From assembly GCA_022564295.1 (NCBI GenBank), contig JADFLR010000011.1:1-64000 (forward strand): 64,000 bases of DNA. Direction: 5' to 3'. The translations under genes and the position numbers were made by a program. Source of the stretch: Bacteroidota bacterium (GTDB lineage Bacteria > Bacteroidota > Ignavibacteria > Ignavibacteriales > Ignavibacteriaceae). The notes under the pieces are model-generated. The model made no database searches and was not told the DNA's origin. It saw only the letters and a program-made list of their open reading frames with translations. Shown here piece after piece: positions 1 to 11,637 of the stretch. Position 1 is the first letter of the stretch. The number at the start of each line of letters is the position of its first letter.

Positions 1-1247
1 GTTGGCGGCATATGCACACCTGTTTCTTTTATCAATCCATCAAATATAAATTTAGTTGCAATTGCCGGCGGAAGCCCAACTGCTTTTGCCATTGCTGAGT
101 CACCATCCGGCTCACCATCGGCAACCATAGTTGCGGTTCTGTGTTCCTGATGTCCATCCGGAAATTCGGCAAGAATATCTACATGGATAATTGTCATATC
201 GGTTTCACCGGGAGCGTAAACAAGCTTCTTCAAAAGCAGCTCGATAAATACATCTAACTTTGAACCGTTTTCAAGTTTGATTGGGGTCTCTTCAAACAAG
301 CCAAGCCATTTCAATCTCATCATTATGTCCGAAAGCTGGTCAACACCGAGATAGTTTCCGAATTCATCTTCAAGTTTTTCTGACGGTTTGATATTAATCA
401 GAAATGCTGTAAAATCTCTGAATGTTTTATCCTTCCAATCAAATTGGTCTTTATCATTCAGAAGGTCAAGTTTCCAGAAGTTTCGCATATTGTTGCAATA
501 GCCAGAAAATCTAAGCAATCCTCTGTAAAAGGTTACATCTTCCGGCAAGCCATAAGGTTTAACGTACCTTGTAACATCTTTGTTTGCATAGGCTTCAAAA
601 GTTCCAAGTCCTTCTATATCAACCATTTTGAAATTTTCGAAAAGTTTATCACCATCAACCTGGACAGGTTTTCCTTTATCCAACCACTTAGCAGGAACCT
701 GTGCTGCAAGAAAAACCCCTTTTGGTTCCCAGGAAAATTTATAGCCCATTGGATTATTATTGAATTTAAATGAGGGTAATCCTGAACCATAAGAATGAAG
801 ATCAATAACTTTTCCGCCATCAGCTTTAATATCATCAAGCAGCATCTGGGTAGCAAAGTGATCCATACCCGGATCTTCTCCAAGTTCGTTTAATATTAAA
901 ATCCCTCTTTCCTTTGCTTCGGCATCAAGTTCTTTGATGGGTGGAATTTCGTAAGAAGTAGAAACCATACTCTTCTGATGTTTCAAACATAGTTTTGCAA
1001 CCATCACATGGTATGCTTTTGGTATCATATTAATAACAATATCATGCTTAGCTATCAGACCGTCTAGTTTATTTTCTTCATTGCTTGCCCACGACACTGC
1101 TGATGCCAGAGGTCTTCCGGCAATTATTTTTTCGGCTTTTGAAACTGTTCTAGCAGCCATAGTAATATTATAGCCGCATTTTTCAGTTAAGTAATCAACT
1201 ATGGGTTTTGTAACATGCCCCGCGCCGAGTATTAATACTTTCTTTAT
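1..1247 (-). CDS. Saccharopine dehydrogenase (Lys9-like), 3' end cut by window edge
   Basis: About 415 codons are visible before the window edge; the C-terminus is missing. The N-terminus reads KKVLILGAGHVTKP, a Rossmann dinucleotide-binding fold. Further on are NELGEDPGMDHF and, near the edge, a D-G-H-Q-E-H-R-T stretch followed by GVHMPP. These features are typical of saccharopine dehydrogenase/reductase, which interconverts saccharopine, glutamate and aminoadipate semialdehyde in lysine metabolism. There is no ATG, GTG or TTG in frame between the preceding in-frame stop and the Rossmann motif. The best start is ATA at 1247-1245, where Met is expected, five bases after a perfect AGGAG (1257-1253). 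It is divergent from the 5'-nucleotidase gene across a 260-base AT-rich gap. Family assignment is strong; exact direction of the reaction is not. Confidence 0.85.
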   Translation of the reverse strand, partial: MKKVLILGAGHVTKPIVDYLTEKCGYNITMAARTVSKAEKIIAGRPLASAVSWASNEENKLDGLIAKHDIVINMIPKAYHVMVAKLCLKHQKSMVSTSYEIPPIKELDAEAKERGILILNELGEDPGMDHFATQMLLDDIKADGGKVIDLHSYGSGLPSFKFNNNPMGYKFSWEPKGVFLAAQVPAKWLDKGKPVQVDGDKLFENFKMVDIEGLGTFEAYANKDVTRYVKPYGLPEDVTFYRGLLRFSGYCNNMRNFWKLDLLNDKDQFDWKDKTFRDFTAFLINIKPSEKLEDEFGNYLGVDQLSDIMMRLKWLGLFEETPIKLENGSKLDVFIELLLKKLVYAPGETDMTIIHVDILAEFPDGHQEHRTATMVADGEPDGDSAMAKAVGLPPAIATKFIFDGLIKETGVHMPP

Positions 1248-1507
1248 TTTATCTCCTGCTGAAAAGAATTTAATATTTAAATCTTAAAAAATTGTATATA
1301 ATATAATAATTTGTAACAATCAAAGTTGGCGGGATTGAAAGGATAATCTTTTTTGATTCATACTAATAATTGATATTGCGTACTCGTTATTCTGATCCCG
1401 ATTTATTGGGAGAAAAATCTAATAACAAATAAAATATTAGATTTATACTTATTAATTTATTCTTTACTTTTGCAGCCAACATAAGAAATTAAAAATGGAT
1501 CTCTCAA

Positions 1508-3286
1508 ATGAAACTGTATCTTAAAAATAACCTGCTGTTTAGTTTTTTAATCTGCTTCACATTTGCTTTCGTATTAAATGCGCAAACCGTTAAAATCAAA
1601 TTTATCGAAACAAGTGATGTACATGGAGCTATTCTTCCGTATGATTTTGTAAACGATACAACAACAAATTCATCTTTAGCACAGGTGCACTCTTATGTAA
1701 TTATGGAAAGAAATTTAAGTGGGCAACATGTAATCTTGCTCGATAACGGCGATATTTTACAAGGCGATCCATTGGTTTATTATTTCAATTACGAAGACAC
1801 TGCAGCCACACATATTTATGCACAGGCAATGAATTTTATGAGTTATGATGTTGCAACAATCGGGAATCATGATATTGAAACTGGACATTGTGTCTACGAT
1901 AAGTTCAGAACAGAAATAAATTTCCCGTGGCTTGCAGCCAATGCTGTTAACACTCAAACCGGAAAGCCATATTTTGAACCGTACACAATTATAGAAAAGG
2001 AAGGTGTGAAAATTGCCGTTCTTGGTTTGATTACTCCAGGAATACCACATTGGCTGCCCGAAAACATCTGGGAAGGAATTGAGTTTGAAGATATGATTGA
2101 ATCGGCAAAAAAATGGGTGCCGATTATACAGCAAAAAGAAAATCCTGATCTTTTGATTGGGCTTTTCCATTCCGGCGTTGATTATACTTACAATGGTGAG
2201 ACAAATGAAACATACCGAAATGAAAATGCAAGTCAGTTGGTTGCAGAACAGGTTCCCGGTTTTGATATTGTGTTTGTTGGGCACGATCATTCCGGGTGGA
2301 ATTTTAAGACGGTTAATGCAAACAACGATTCTGTTTTAATCCTTGGTCCATTATCTCGTGCGAGAACAGTAGCAGTTGCAACAGTAACAATGAGTTTGGA
2401 TTCCACATTGAATAAATGGACGAAGGAAAATATTACTGGAGACATTGTTGAAATTGCAATGTACCGCCCTGATAATCACTTTATGAGCAAGTTTATGATG
2501 AGCCTAAGTATTACAGGAAATTATGTTGCAAAACCACTTGGAGAGATAACCAAATCAATTTCATCAAAGGCATCCATTTTCGGACCCTCTGAGTTTATTG
2601 ATCTTATCCATACTTTCCAGCTTGAAACTACGAACGCTGATATATCTTTCGTTTCTCCATTGTCTTTCAACTCAGAAATAGACAGCGGCTGGATTTATGT
2701 TCGAGACATGTTCAAACTTTACAGGTATGAAAACTTTCTTTATACAATGGAACTTACAGGACAGGAAATAAAAGATTATTTGGAATTCTCTTTTGCCGGA
2801 TGGTTTGATCTAATGGAAAGCGATGATGATCATCTTCTTAACTTTAAAATGGACAAGGAAGGAAGCCTAATTTATTCCCAACGAAGTAGTTCGCCGATGC
2901 TGGTTCAAAGGTATTATAATTTTTCTTCCGCTGCGGGTATAAAATACACGGTTGATGTAACAAAACCTGCCGGGGAAAAAGTTAATATAAAATCACTATC
3001 CAACGGTTCACCTTTCGTATTAACTGAGAAGTATAAGGTGGCAATAAACTCTTACCGCGGTAACGGTGGGGGTGGGCATTTAACAACTGGTGCAGGAATT
3101 CCTGAGGAAGAACTTTCCACTAGGGTTATTACTTCTACCGATAAAGACCTTCGTTTTTATATGATGAAATGGATTGAAAAGAAAAAGAAGATAACTCCAA
3201 TAATAATTGGTAACTGGAAAGTTATACCCGAAATATTTTGGGAAATAGGTAAAGAAAGGGATTATAAAATTCTTTACAAGAAATAA
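1508..3286 (+). CDS. Secreted 5'-nucleotidase / 2',3'-cyclic phosphodiesterase family
   Basis: The 592-residue protein has an N-terminal signal peptide (about residues 1-25, ending NAQ). A calcineurin-like metallophosphatase domain follows, with metal ligands visible at DVHG (37-40), DNGD (79-82), GNHD (119-122), HSG (221-223) and GHDH (258-261). The C-terminal half is a 5'-nucleotidase substrate domain, ending in the family's NSYRGNGGGG stretch. Such enzymes hydrolyse extracytoplasmic nucleotides to nucleosides and phosphate. UshA and CpdB are the best-known relatives; which substrate is preferred cannot be told. The ATG is preceded by an AT-rich leader. It is a single gene, followed by an imperfect hairpin at 3291-3330. 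Confidence 0.88.
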   Translation: MKLYLKNNLLFSFLICFTFAFVLNAQTVKIKFIETSDVHGAILPYDFVNDTTTNSSLAQVHSYVIMERNLSGQHVILLDNGDILQGDPLVYYFNYEDTAATHIYAQAMNFMSYDVATIGNHDIETGHCVYDKFRTEINFPWLAANAVNTQTGKPYFEPYTIIEKEGVKIAVLGLITPGIPHWLPENIWEGIEFEDMIESAKKWVPIIQQKENPDLLIGLFHSGVDYTYNGETNETYRNENASQLVAEQVPGFDIVFVGHDHSGWNFKTVNANNDSVLILGPLSRARTVAVATVTMSLDSTLNKWTKENITGDIVEIAMYRPDNHFMSKFMMSLSITGNYVAKPLGEITKSISSKASIFGPSEFIDLIHTFQLETTNADISFVSPLSFNSEIDSGWIYVRDMFKLYRYENFLYTMELTGQEIKDYLEFSFAGWFDLMESDDDHLLNFKMDKEGSLIYSQRSSSPMLVQRYYNFSSAAGIKYTVDVTKPAGEKVNIKSLSNGSPFVLTEKYKVAINSYRGNGGGGHLTTGAGIPEEELSTRVITSTDKDLRFYMMKWIEKKKKITPIIIGNWKVIPEIFWEIGKERDYKILYKK

Positions 3287-3290
3287 AAAA

Positions 3291-3330
3291 AGCACGCAGA
3301 TAAAACTGAGCGGGAATTATCTGCGCGCTT
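3291..3330. terminator. Imperfect hairpin after nucleotidase gene
   Basis: The arms AGCACGCAGATAA and TTATCTGCGCGCT can pair with one central mismatch around a loop of roughly 13 bases, 5 bases after the nucleotidase stop codon. On the plus strand no T-run follows, so an intrinsic terminator is not certain; on the minus strand a T-run does follow. Confidence 0.4.
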
Positions 3331-3529
3331 GTGGAGAAGAGCTAAGTAATTGGATTACCTAATCAACCAATCATTTACTCACGGTATGCAATATATATTG
3401 ATTAGTGCGTTTATAAAATCTAATAGTGATAAACGGAATTTTTTAGCTTAGAACGGTAATGAGGCTTATTCGTTACGATAGCTATAGTTAAATTTGATTT
3501 ATAAATTTTCACAAAAACAGAATAACAAA

Positions 3530-4822
3530 GTGAATACAGAAAAAAGCAAAAAGCTCTTTGAAGAAGCAAAAAAATATATTCCCGGGGGAGTGAATTCTCC
3601 CGTGCGTGCATTCAATTCCGTAGGTGGCGATCCGTTATTTATAACAAACGGCAAAGGTTCTAAGTTTTATGATGCCGATGAAAATGAATATATAGATTAC
3701 ATAGGAAGCTGGGGACCACATCTGTTCGGACATAATCCAACATTTATCAAAAAAGCACTGCTTGATGCAGTTGAAAATGGAACAAGTTTCGGTACACCAA
3801 CCGAGCTCGAAATAAAAATGGCAGAGTTAATTATTGAACTCGTTCCATCTGTTAAAATGGTTAGGATGGTAAACAGTGGTACTGAAGCAACAATGAGTGC
3901 AATCCGTGCTGCACGTGGTTACTCGGGCAAAGAAAAATTTATAAAGTTTGAAGGTTGTTATCACGGTCATGCGGATTACTTCTTAATAAAAGCAGGTTCC
4001 GGTGCACTTACACTTGGTGTGCCCACAAGTCCTGGCGTAACAACTGGTAATGCAGCCGATACCTTAGTTGCTGATTACAACAATATTGAATCAGTAAAAA
4101 AACTTTTGAAATCAAATAAAGGTGAGATAGCTGCAGTAATTATTGAACCGATTGCGGGAAACATGGGTGTTGTGTCTTCGAACAAAAATTTTTTAATTGA
4201 ATTGCGTTCTCTTTGTAATGAAGAAAACATATTTTTGATATTTGATGAAGTGATGACCGGCTTCCGTGTTGCTGTTGGGGGAGCACAGGAAGTTTTAGCA
4301 GTTAAACCAGACATTTCAACGTTCGGTAAAATTATTGGCGGCGGTTTGCCGGTTGGAGCGTTTGGCGGAAAGGAAGATATAATGAATATGATTGCCCCGG
4401 TAGGGCCAGTATATCAAGCAGGAACATTAAGCGGAAACCCTCTTGCTATGGCTGCCGGTGTTGCTGCATTAAGCCATATTAAAAAGCACCCGGAATTATA
4501 CGATGAATTAGAGAATAAATCATCTTACCTAGAAAACGGATTTAAAGAAAATCTTAAATCGATCGGAAAGAATTATGCGATAAACCGGGTTGGTTCTATG
4601 ATGTGTATGTTCTTCACTGAAGAACCGGTTGAAGATTTTAACAGTGCAGTTAAATCCGACACCGAACTATACGGAAAGTATTATCATCAAATGCTGCAAA
4701 GAGGAATATACCTTGCTCCTGCACAGTTTGAGGCGCTGTTTGTTTCAACTGCTCATACTACAGATGATTTAGATAAGACTATTAAAGCACATGCAGAATC
4801 GTTGGAAACAGTTTTACGATAG
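3530..4822 (+). CDS. hemL: Glutamate-1-semialdehyde 2,1-aminomutase
   Basis: This PLP enzyme moves the amino group of glutamate-1-semialdehyde to make 5-aminolevulinate, the C5 route to heme. The N-terminus (KKYIPGGVNSPVRAF) and the Schiff-base lysine in TFGKIIGGGLPVGAFGG (about residue 267) are diagnostic. With the GTG at 3530 the protein is 430 residues, the usual family length. A TTG at 3494 would add 12 unconserved residues. No strong ribosome-binding site is visible for either. It is monocistronic here, convergent with the cyclase-family gene. Other heme genes are not in the window. Confidence 0.95.
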   Translation: MNTEKSKKLFEEAKKYIPGGVNSPVRAFNSVGGDPLFITNGKGSKFYDADENEYIDYIGSWGPHLFGHNPTFIKKALLDAVENGTSFGTPTELEIKMAELIIELVPSVKMVRMVNSGTEATMSAIRAARGYSGKEKFIKFEGCYHGHADYFLIKAGSGALTLGVPTSPGVTTGNAADTLVADYNNIESVKKLLKSNKGEIAAVIIEPIAGNMGVVSSNKNFLIELRSLCNEENIFLIFDEVMTGFRVAVGGAQEVLAVKPDISTFGKIIGGGLPVGAFGGKEDIMNMIAPVGPVYQAGTLSGNPLAMAAGVAALSHIKKHPELYDELENKSSYLENGFKENLKSIGKNYAINRVGSMMCMFFTEEPVEDFNSAVKSDTELYGKYYHQMLQRGIYLAPAQFEALFVSTAHTTDDLDKTIKAHAESLETVLR

Positions 4823-4836
4823 AATATTTGCCGTCA

Positions 4837-5622
4837 TTATTCTTGCAATAGTGCGATTATCCTTAAGGGTCCACCACTGCCTCCTTTTATTTTCATAGGC
4901 AACGCAATAACAGTAAAATTTTTTGCGGGTAGCATTTCTAAGTTTGCTACATTTTCAAAAATTGGGATATTGTTCTCAGTAAGAATTACATGAGTTTTAA
5001 AGTGTTGAGATTGACCGTAATCAATACTGGGGCTTTCAATGCCAACAGCATTTATTTGTCTTTCTGTAATAAGCCAGCCGGCGGCCTCGGGATGTAGCCC
5101 TGGAAAGTGAAGTTTTGCTACAGCATCCTCTCCTTTTTCATCTGTGCCCATATATTTAGTTCTGTTGGGCCAATATTTTCCAAAGCCGGTTTTCAAAAGA
5201 ACAATTGCATTTTCAGGAATATTGCCATTTTCTCTCTCCCATTTGGTAAAGTCATCAACCACAATAAGATAATCTCTATCGTTCAAACACTTTTCAGATA
5301 AGTCAATCATAACTGCTTTACCAATTAAATTCTCAAGAGGAATCTCATCGGAACTTATTCCGTTTTCGTAAAAATGAATAGGAGCGTCTAGGTGTGTTCC
5401 GCCATGTTCTGCACAGCAAAAGCTGTTTGCTGAATAGTAAAATCCATTATCAGTTAATCCTTTCGAAATTACCTTTAGTTTAAATCCCTCTGCTGTTGGC
5501 CAATAGATCGTAGATTCATCAAAGGCATAAGTGAGATCAACTATCCTCATACTATCAATTTGTGGATTGATAGTTGAAGTAATAAAAATTATCAGGAGAA
5601 CAATAAATGTTTTCAGTCTCAT
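4837..5622 (-). CDS. Secreted cyclase-family metal hydrolase (kynurenine-formamidase-like)
   Basis: This is a 261-residue protein with a signal peptide (about 1-20). It carries the metal-binding signature of the cyclase family, EHGGTHLDAPIHF, in which the two His and the Asp bind metal. The family includes kynurenine formamidase, isatin hydrolase and polyketide cyclases, which hydrolyse amides or lactams. A later SPSIDYG stretch matches the family core. Export is unusual for kynurenine formamidase, so the substrate is left open. The 3' end lies 14 bases from that of hemL, convergent. Confidence 0.8.
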   Translation of the reverse strand: MRLKTFIVLLIIFITSTINPQIDSMRIVDLTYAFDESTIYWPTAEGFKLKVISKGLTDNGFYYSANSFCCAEHGGTHLDAPIHFYENGISSDEIPLENLIGKAVMIDLSEKCLNDRDYLIVVDDFTKWERENGNIPENAIVLLKTGFGKYWPNRTKYMGTDEKGEDAVAKLHFPGLHPEAAGWLITERQINAVGIESPSIDYGQSQHFKTHVILTENNIPIFENVANLEMLPAKNFTVIALPMKIKGGSGGPLRIIALLQE

Positions 5623-5765
5623 TATGTCAACCGCCTTTCCGTATTATAAAAGATATTCACCAAACCCATATATTATGTCTTCAGCAATAAAATTAAAAGG
5701 GGGAAAAATATAATCTTGTCCCTTTCAGCATTTATAATAATCTATACGATAAAGTTGTTAAGAGT

Positions 5766-8210
5766 TTATTCCTCAACATCATTTTCTTCCATAACAACCT
5801 TTGCAATATCTGCAATGGAATCTCTTTCTTTAAGATTGATTACCTTAACACCTTGAGTATTCCTGCCTATCACACGAAGGTTTTTAACGGCTTGCCTTAT
5901 TACCATTCCTTTTGTTGTAATTATAACAAGCTCATCTTTATCAACAACACCCATTAGTGCTATCATTTTACCAACCTTTGGCGTGGTTTTAACTGTGATC
6001 ACACCTTTACCGCCTCGCCGGGTTATTCTATAATCTTTAATGTTGGAACGCTTACCGTAACCATGTTCTGTAACAACAAGTATGCTTGCTCCCTGATGTT
6101 TAATAACGAGCATCCCAACAACAAAATCTTCTTTACTAAGCCGAACGCCTCTTACTCCAGTGGCTGTTCTTCCCATGTTGCGCACATCTTTTTCATGAAA
6201 TCTTATTGCAAAACCGTTTCTTGTTCCGAGAACGATGTCGTTATTTCCATCGGTCATCATAACTTCAATTAACCTATCACCCTTTACAAGTTTGATGGCG
6301 TTAATTCCACCCTTTCTTACGTTTCCGTAAGAAGAGAGAACTGTTTTCTTTATCGTGCCTTTTTCAGTTGCCATTATAAGGTACTTGTCATCCGAGAATT
6401 CTTTAACGGTAACAAAAGCTGTTACATTTTCTTCTTTATCCTTCTGCAATAGATTGATAATAGACCTTCCGCGCGTGGCTCTTCCTCCCTCGGGTAGTGC
6501 ATGTACTTTAAGCCAATAAACTTTTCCTTTATCAGTAAAAAACAAAATATATTGATGTGTTGAGGCAATGAACATATGTTCTATAAAGTCATCATCTTTT
6601 GTACCGGCACCGGTAACCCCTCTCCCACCCCTGCCCTGTCTGCGGTAACCACTAACTGGAAATCTTTTTATAAACCCGTTGTGGGAAATTGTTACAACAA
6701 CATCTTCTTCTGCAATTATATCTTCTAAAGAAAAATCTTCGGTGCTGTAAACAATCTCGGTTCTTCTTTCATCGCCGTATCTTTTTTTAATCTCAAGCAG
6801 TTCTTCTTTAATTATAGAATCTCTTCTATCTTCGTTTGAAAGGATACCTTTTAAATTCTCAATAAGTTTTATTGTCTCTTTATAATCATCTTCTATTTTC
6901 TTTCTTTCAAGTCCTGTGAGACGCTGCAAACGCATCTCAAGAATAGCTTTTGCCTGCACTTCACTTAACTTGAAGTTCTTCATCAAGTTATTTCTTGCGG
7001 TCTCAACGTCTTTAGATTTCTTTATTGTCTGGATCACTGCATCAATATTATCAAGCGCAATTATATAACCTTCTAGTATGTGTGCTCTTCTTTCAGCGGC
7101 ATCCAACTCATATTTGGTTCTTTTAATCAGCACATCCATTCTGTGATCAATAAAGTGCTGCATCATTTCTCTAAGCTGCAATACTTTTGGAATACCGTTT
7201 ACAAGTGCAAGCATAATAACACCGAATGTTGTCTGCATTTGTGTATGCTTGAACAATTGATTTAATACAACCAACGGTTGTGCATCACGTTTAAGCTCAA
7301 CTACCACACGCATTCCGTCACGGTCAGATTCATCACGAAGATTAGAGATTTCTGTTATCTTGCCGGTCCTTACAAGGTCGGCGATTTTTTCAATAAGGTT
7401 TGCTTTATTAACCTGGTACGGAAGCTCGGTAATAATAATATTTTCTCTATTGTTCTTTAACGTTTCGATGTTTGCCCTTGCACGTAAAACAATTCTTCCC
7501 CTGCCAGTAGTGTATGCAGATTTAACGCCTTCAAAACCATATATTATTCCGGCTGTTGGAAAATCCGGTGCAATTACATACTTCATTAACTTTTCATTGG
7601 TCAGGTCAGGATTTCTGATCAAAGCAATTATACCATCAATAATTTCATTTAAATTGTGAGGTGGGATGTTGGTTGCCATACCAACCGCAATACCGCTTGA
7701 CCCGTTTACCAAAAGGTTTGGAAGATATGACGGAAGCACAGTTGGTTCCTGAAGAGAGTCATCAAAGTTGGGGGTAAAATCAACCGTGTTTTTATCAAGG
7801 TCGCGAAGCAACTCTTCAGAAATTCTACGCAATCGAACTTCTGTGTAACGCATTGCTGCGGCTGAATCTCCATCAACAGAACCGAAGTTGCCCTGCCCGT
7901 CGACAAGCGGATAACGTAAAGAGAAACTCTGCACCATCCTTACCATACTATCGTAAACAGCCGAATCACCATGCGGGTGAAACTTACCAAGCACCTCACC
8001 AACTATTCTGGCTGATTTTTTATATGGTTTGTTATGCCCCATACCTAATTCGTGCATTCCATATAAAACTCTTCGATGCACCGGTTTTAAACCGTCTCTC
8101 ACATCAGGTAAAGCACGAGAAACAATAACAGACATTGAGTAATCGATGTACGAGGATTTCATTTCCTCTTCAAGTGTAACCGGTAATATTTTATCAAAAA
8201 TTGTTGGCAT
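5766..8210 (-). CDS. gyrA: DNA gyrase subunit A
   Basis: The 814-residue breakage-reunion subunit of gyrase (A2B2) introduces negative supercoils. The N-terminal winged-helix core contains [10 protein letters not shown], so the quinolone-resistance positions carry the sensitive-type Ser and Asp. The catalytic Tyr sits in AAMRYTEVR. The C-terminal beta-pinwheel begins with a GyrA-box, QGRGGRG, which supports gyrase rather than topoisomerase IV. It is the last gene of the dnaN-recF-DUF721-gyrB-gyrA operon and starts 42 bases after gyrB with an AAAGGA upstream. The acidic C-terminal tail is short. Confidence 0.97.
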   Translation of the reverse strand: MPTIFDKILPVTLEEEMKSSYIDYSMSVIVSRALPDVRDGLKPVHRRVLYGMHELGMGHNKPYKKSARIVGEVLGKFHPHGDSAVYDSMVRMVQSFSLRYPLVDGQGNFGSVDGDSAAAMRYTEVRLRRISEELLRDLDKNTVDFTPNFDDSLQEPTVLPSYLPNLLVNGSSGIAVGMATNIPPHNLNEIIDGIIALIRNPDLTNEKLMKYVIAPDFPTAGIIYGFEGVKSAYTTGRGRIVLRARANIETLKNNRENIIITELPYQVNKANLIEKIADLVRTGKITEISNLRDESDRDGMRVVVELKRDAQPLVVLNQLFKHTQMQTTFGVIMLALVNGIPKVLQLREMMQHFIDHRMDVLIKRTKYELDAAERRAHILEGYIIALDNIDAVIQTIKKSKDVETARNNLMKNFKLSEVQAKAILEMRLQRLTGLERKKIEDDYKETIKLIENLKGILSNEDRRDSIIKEELLEIKKRYGDERRTEIVYSTEDFSLEDIIAEEDVVVTISHNGFIKRFPVSGYRRQGRGGRGVTGAGTKDDDFIEHMFIASTHQYILFFTDKGKVYWLKVHALPEGGRATRGRSIINLLQKDKEENVTAFVTVKEFSDDKYLIMATEKGTIKKTVLSSYGNVRKGGINAIKLVKGDRLIEVMMTDGNNDIVLGTRNGFAIRFHEKDVRNMGRTATGVRGVRLSKEDFVVGMLVIKHQGASILVVTEHGYGKRSNIKDYRITRRGGKGVITVKTTPKVGKMIALMGVVDKDELVIITTKGMVIRQAVKNLRVIGRNTQGVKVINLKERDSIADIAKVVMEENDVEE

Positions 8211-8252
8211 TATAAAACTTTATTCCTTTAACGTAATTCTAAAACTGTGTAA

Positions 8253-10235
<1,983 letters not shown>

Positions 10236-10242
10236 TTAATTT

Positions 10243-10530
10243 TCAGTTAGTAAATTTTATTCCTTTTATTCTTTCTTCATTGTAAAACTTATTTATCTTT
10301 TCAACTATTTCCCGTTCTTTAAATTTTAATTCACTTCGCCAAACAGAGTTTGAAACTTTTAATTTCAAAAACATTTTATCAACTTTTTGGGGCACAGCAA
10401 TTTTTTTCAATCCGGGAAATATTTTATCGAAATCAATAACTACATCAGACGATTTAACAAGCCGCCGAACGTTTATCAATTGTGGTTCGGTACTGAAAAC
10501 ATCTTTTAAACTTCTGAATCCATCAGGCAT
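10243..10530 (-). CDS. DUF721 / DciA-like small protein
   Basis: This 95-residue basic protein begins MPDGFRSLKDVF and contains KVSNSVWRSELKFKEREI, the conserved core of the DUF721 family. That position next to recF and gyrB is usual in Bacteroidota-type genomes. DUF721 includes DciA, the helicase operator that loads DnaB in many bacteria lacking DnaC; that role here is inferred from family and context. Its ATG overlaps the recF stop by eight bases, indicating translational coupling. Confidence 0.8.
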   Translation of the reverse strand: MPDGFRSLKDVFSTEPQLINVRRLVKSSDVVIDFDKIFPGLKKIAVPQKVDKMFLKLKVSNSVWRSELKFKEREIVEKINKFYNEERIKGIKFTN

Positions 10531-11635
10531 AAACTACTTTACCGCCGTTAAGTTTTATAAGATAATCATCTCTATCTTTTTTAAGGAAAGAAAAGTTTCC
10601 GAAATCAGTAAGTGTAACAAATGCTTGTCCTACTTCCTTTAAATAATCGCTAATCTTATGAGCGCGGGCGGCATCAAGTTCACCAAAGACATCATCAAGT
10701 AAAAATAAGGGTGTTTTAGATGTGATATCTTTTAAGTAGAAAAATTCTGCAAACCTTAGAACTGCCTGAAATGTTTTATGTTGTCCCTGAGATCCATAAG
10801 TTTTAAGATTTACATCATTTATTGTAAATATAAAATCATCTTTGTGCGGACCAACAAGATTAGCCGCTCTTCTGAATTCGTCTTCTTTCTTTTCCTTCAA
10901 CAATTTGGTGAAGTGTTCCTTCACCTTTAAGTTTTTAAATCCATTTAAATAAAAATAACCGATGCTTGGCTGTTCTTTTTTATTCATTATTCTATAATAC
11001 GATTCACTAACATACAAACTGAATTCATCAATAAATTTTATTCTTCGCTCAATTAGTTCTGTTCCGGTTTCAATAAGTTTTTCTGTCCATGCATCAAACT
11101 CGTTCATCATTTCGGTACTTCTGTATTCCCTCATTTTGCCAAGCAGCGAAGAGCGTTGCTTTAATGTACGGTTATAATCAAGTAAATTTTCTAAGTATAT
11201 ATTACTCGCCTGTGAAATTACAGAATCAACAAACTTTCTTCTCTGCCCGGGAAGACCTTGTGTTACAGCATGGTCAGCAGGTGTAAGCATAACAACAGGA
11301 AACCTGCCAATAACATCAGATGATTTACGTAGTTGTTTTTCATTTAGTAAATAAAACTTTTTCATTTCAATCTTATCATATATCACCCTAACTTCATCTT
11401 CTGTTAGACCAATAAACTCCCCCCTTATTTCAAATTTTTCTTTACCAAATCTAACTACTTCACTATCTGTTTTAGCGTCAAGGCTCTTTGTAGTACACAA
11501 ATAATAAATAGATTCGAGGATAGAGGTTTTACCTTGTCCGTTGCCGCCAACTATGTAGTTCAAGTTCCCGGCGAATTTAAGTTCAACATTTTCGTGTATC
11601 CTAAAGTTCTTCAGCTTTATCGAAGCCAGAATCAT
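10523..11635 (-). CDS. recF: DNA replication and repair protein RecF
   Basis: RecF is an SMC-like ABC ATPase that helps load RecA onto gapped DNA with RecO and RecR. The 370 residues show Walker A (GGNGQGKTSIL, near residue 30), the signature region GSQGQHKTFQAVLRFAEF and Walker B with D-loop (FLLDDVFGELDAAR). It begins two bases after dnaN and overlaps the next gene by eight bases, the classic dnaN-recF coupling. Confidence 0.96.
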   Translation of the reverse strand: MILASIKLKNFRIHENVELKFAGNLNYIVGGNGQGKTSILESIYYLCTTKSLDAKTDSEVVRFGKEKFEIRGEFIGLTEDEVRVIYDKIEMKKFYLLNEKQLRKSSDVIGRFPVVMLTPADHAVTQGLPGQRRKFVDSVISQASNIYLENLLDYNRTLKQRSSLLGKMREYRSTEMMNEFDAWTEKLIETGTELIERRIKFIDEFSLYVSESYYRIMNKKEQPSIGYFYLNGFKNLKVKEHFTKLLKEKKEDEFRRAANLVGPHKDDFIFTINDVNLKTYGSQGQHKTFQAVLRFAEFFYLKDITSKTPLFLLDDVFGELDAARAHKISDYLKEVGQAFVTLTDFGNFSFLKKDRDDYLIKLNGGKVVYA

Positions 11636-11637
11636 TT

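Noticed and set aside
3420-3611. Minus-strand 63-codon frame
   Set aside because: It overlaps the hemL start and shows no domain or ribosome-binding site.
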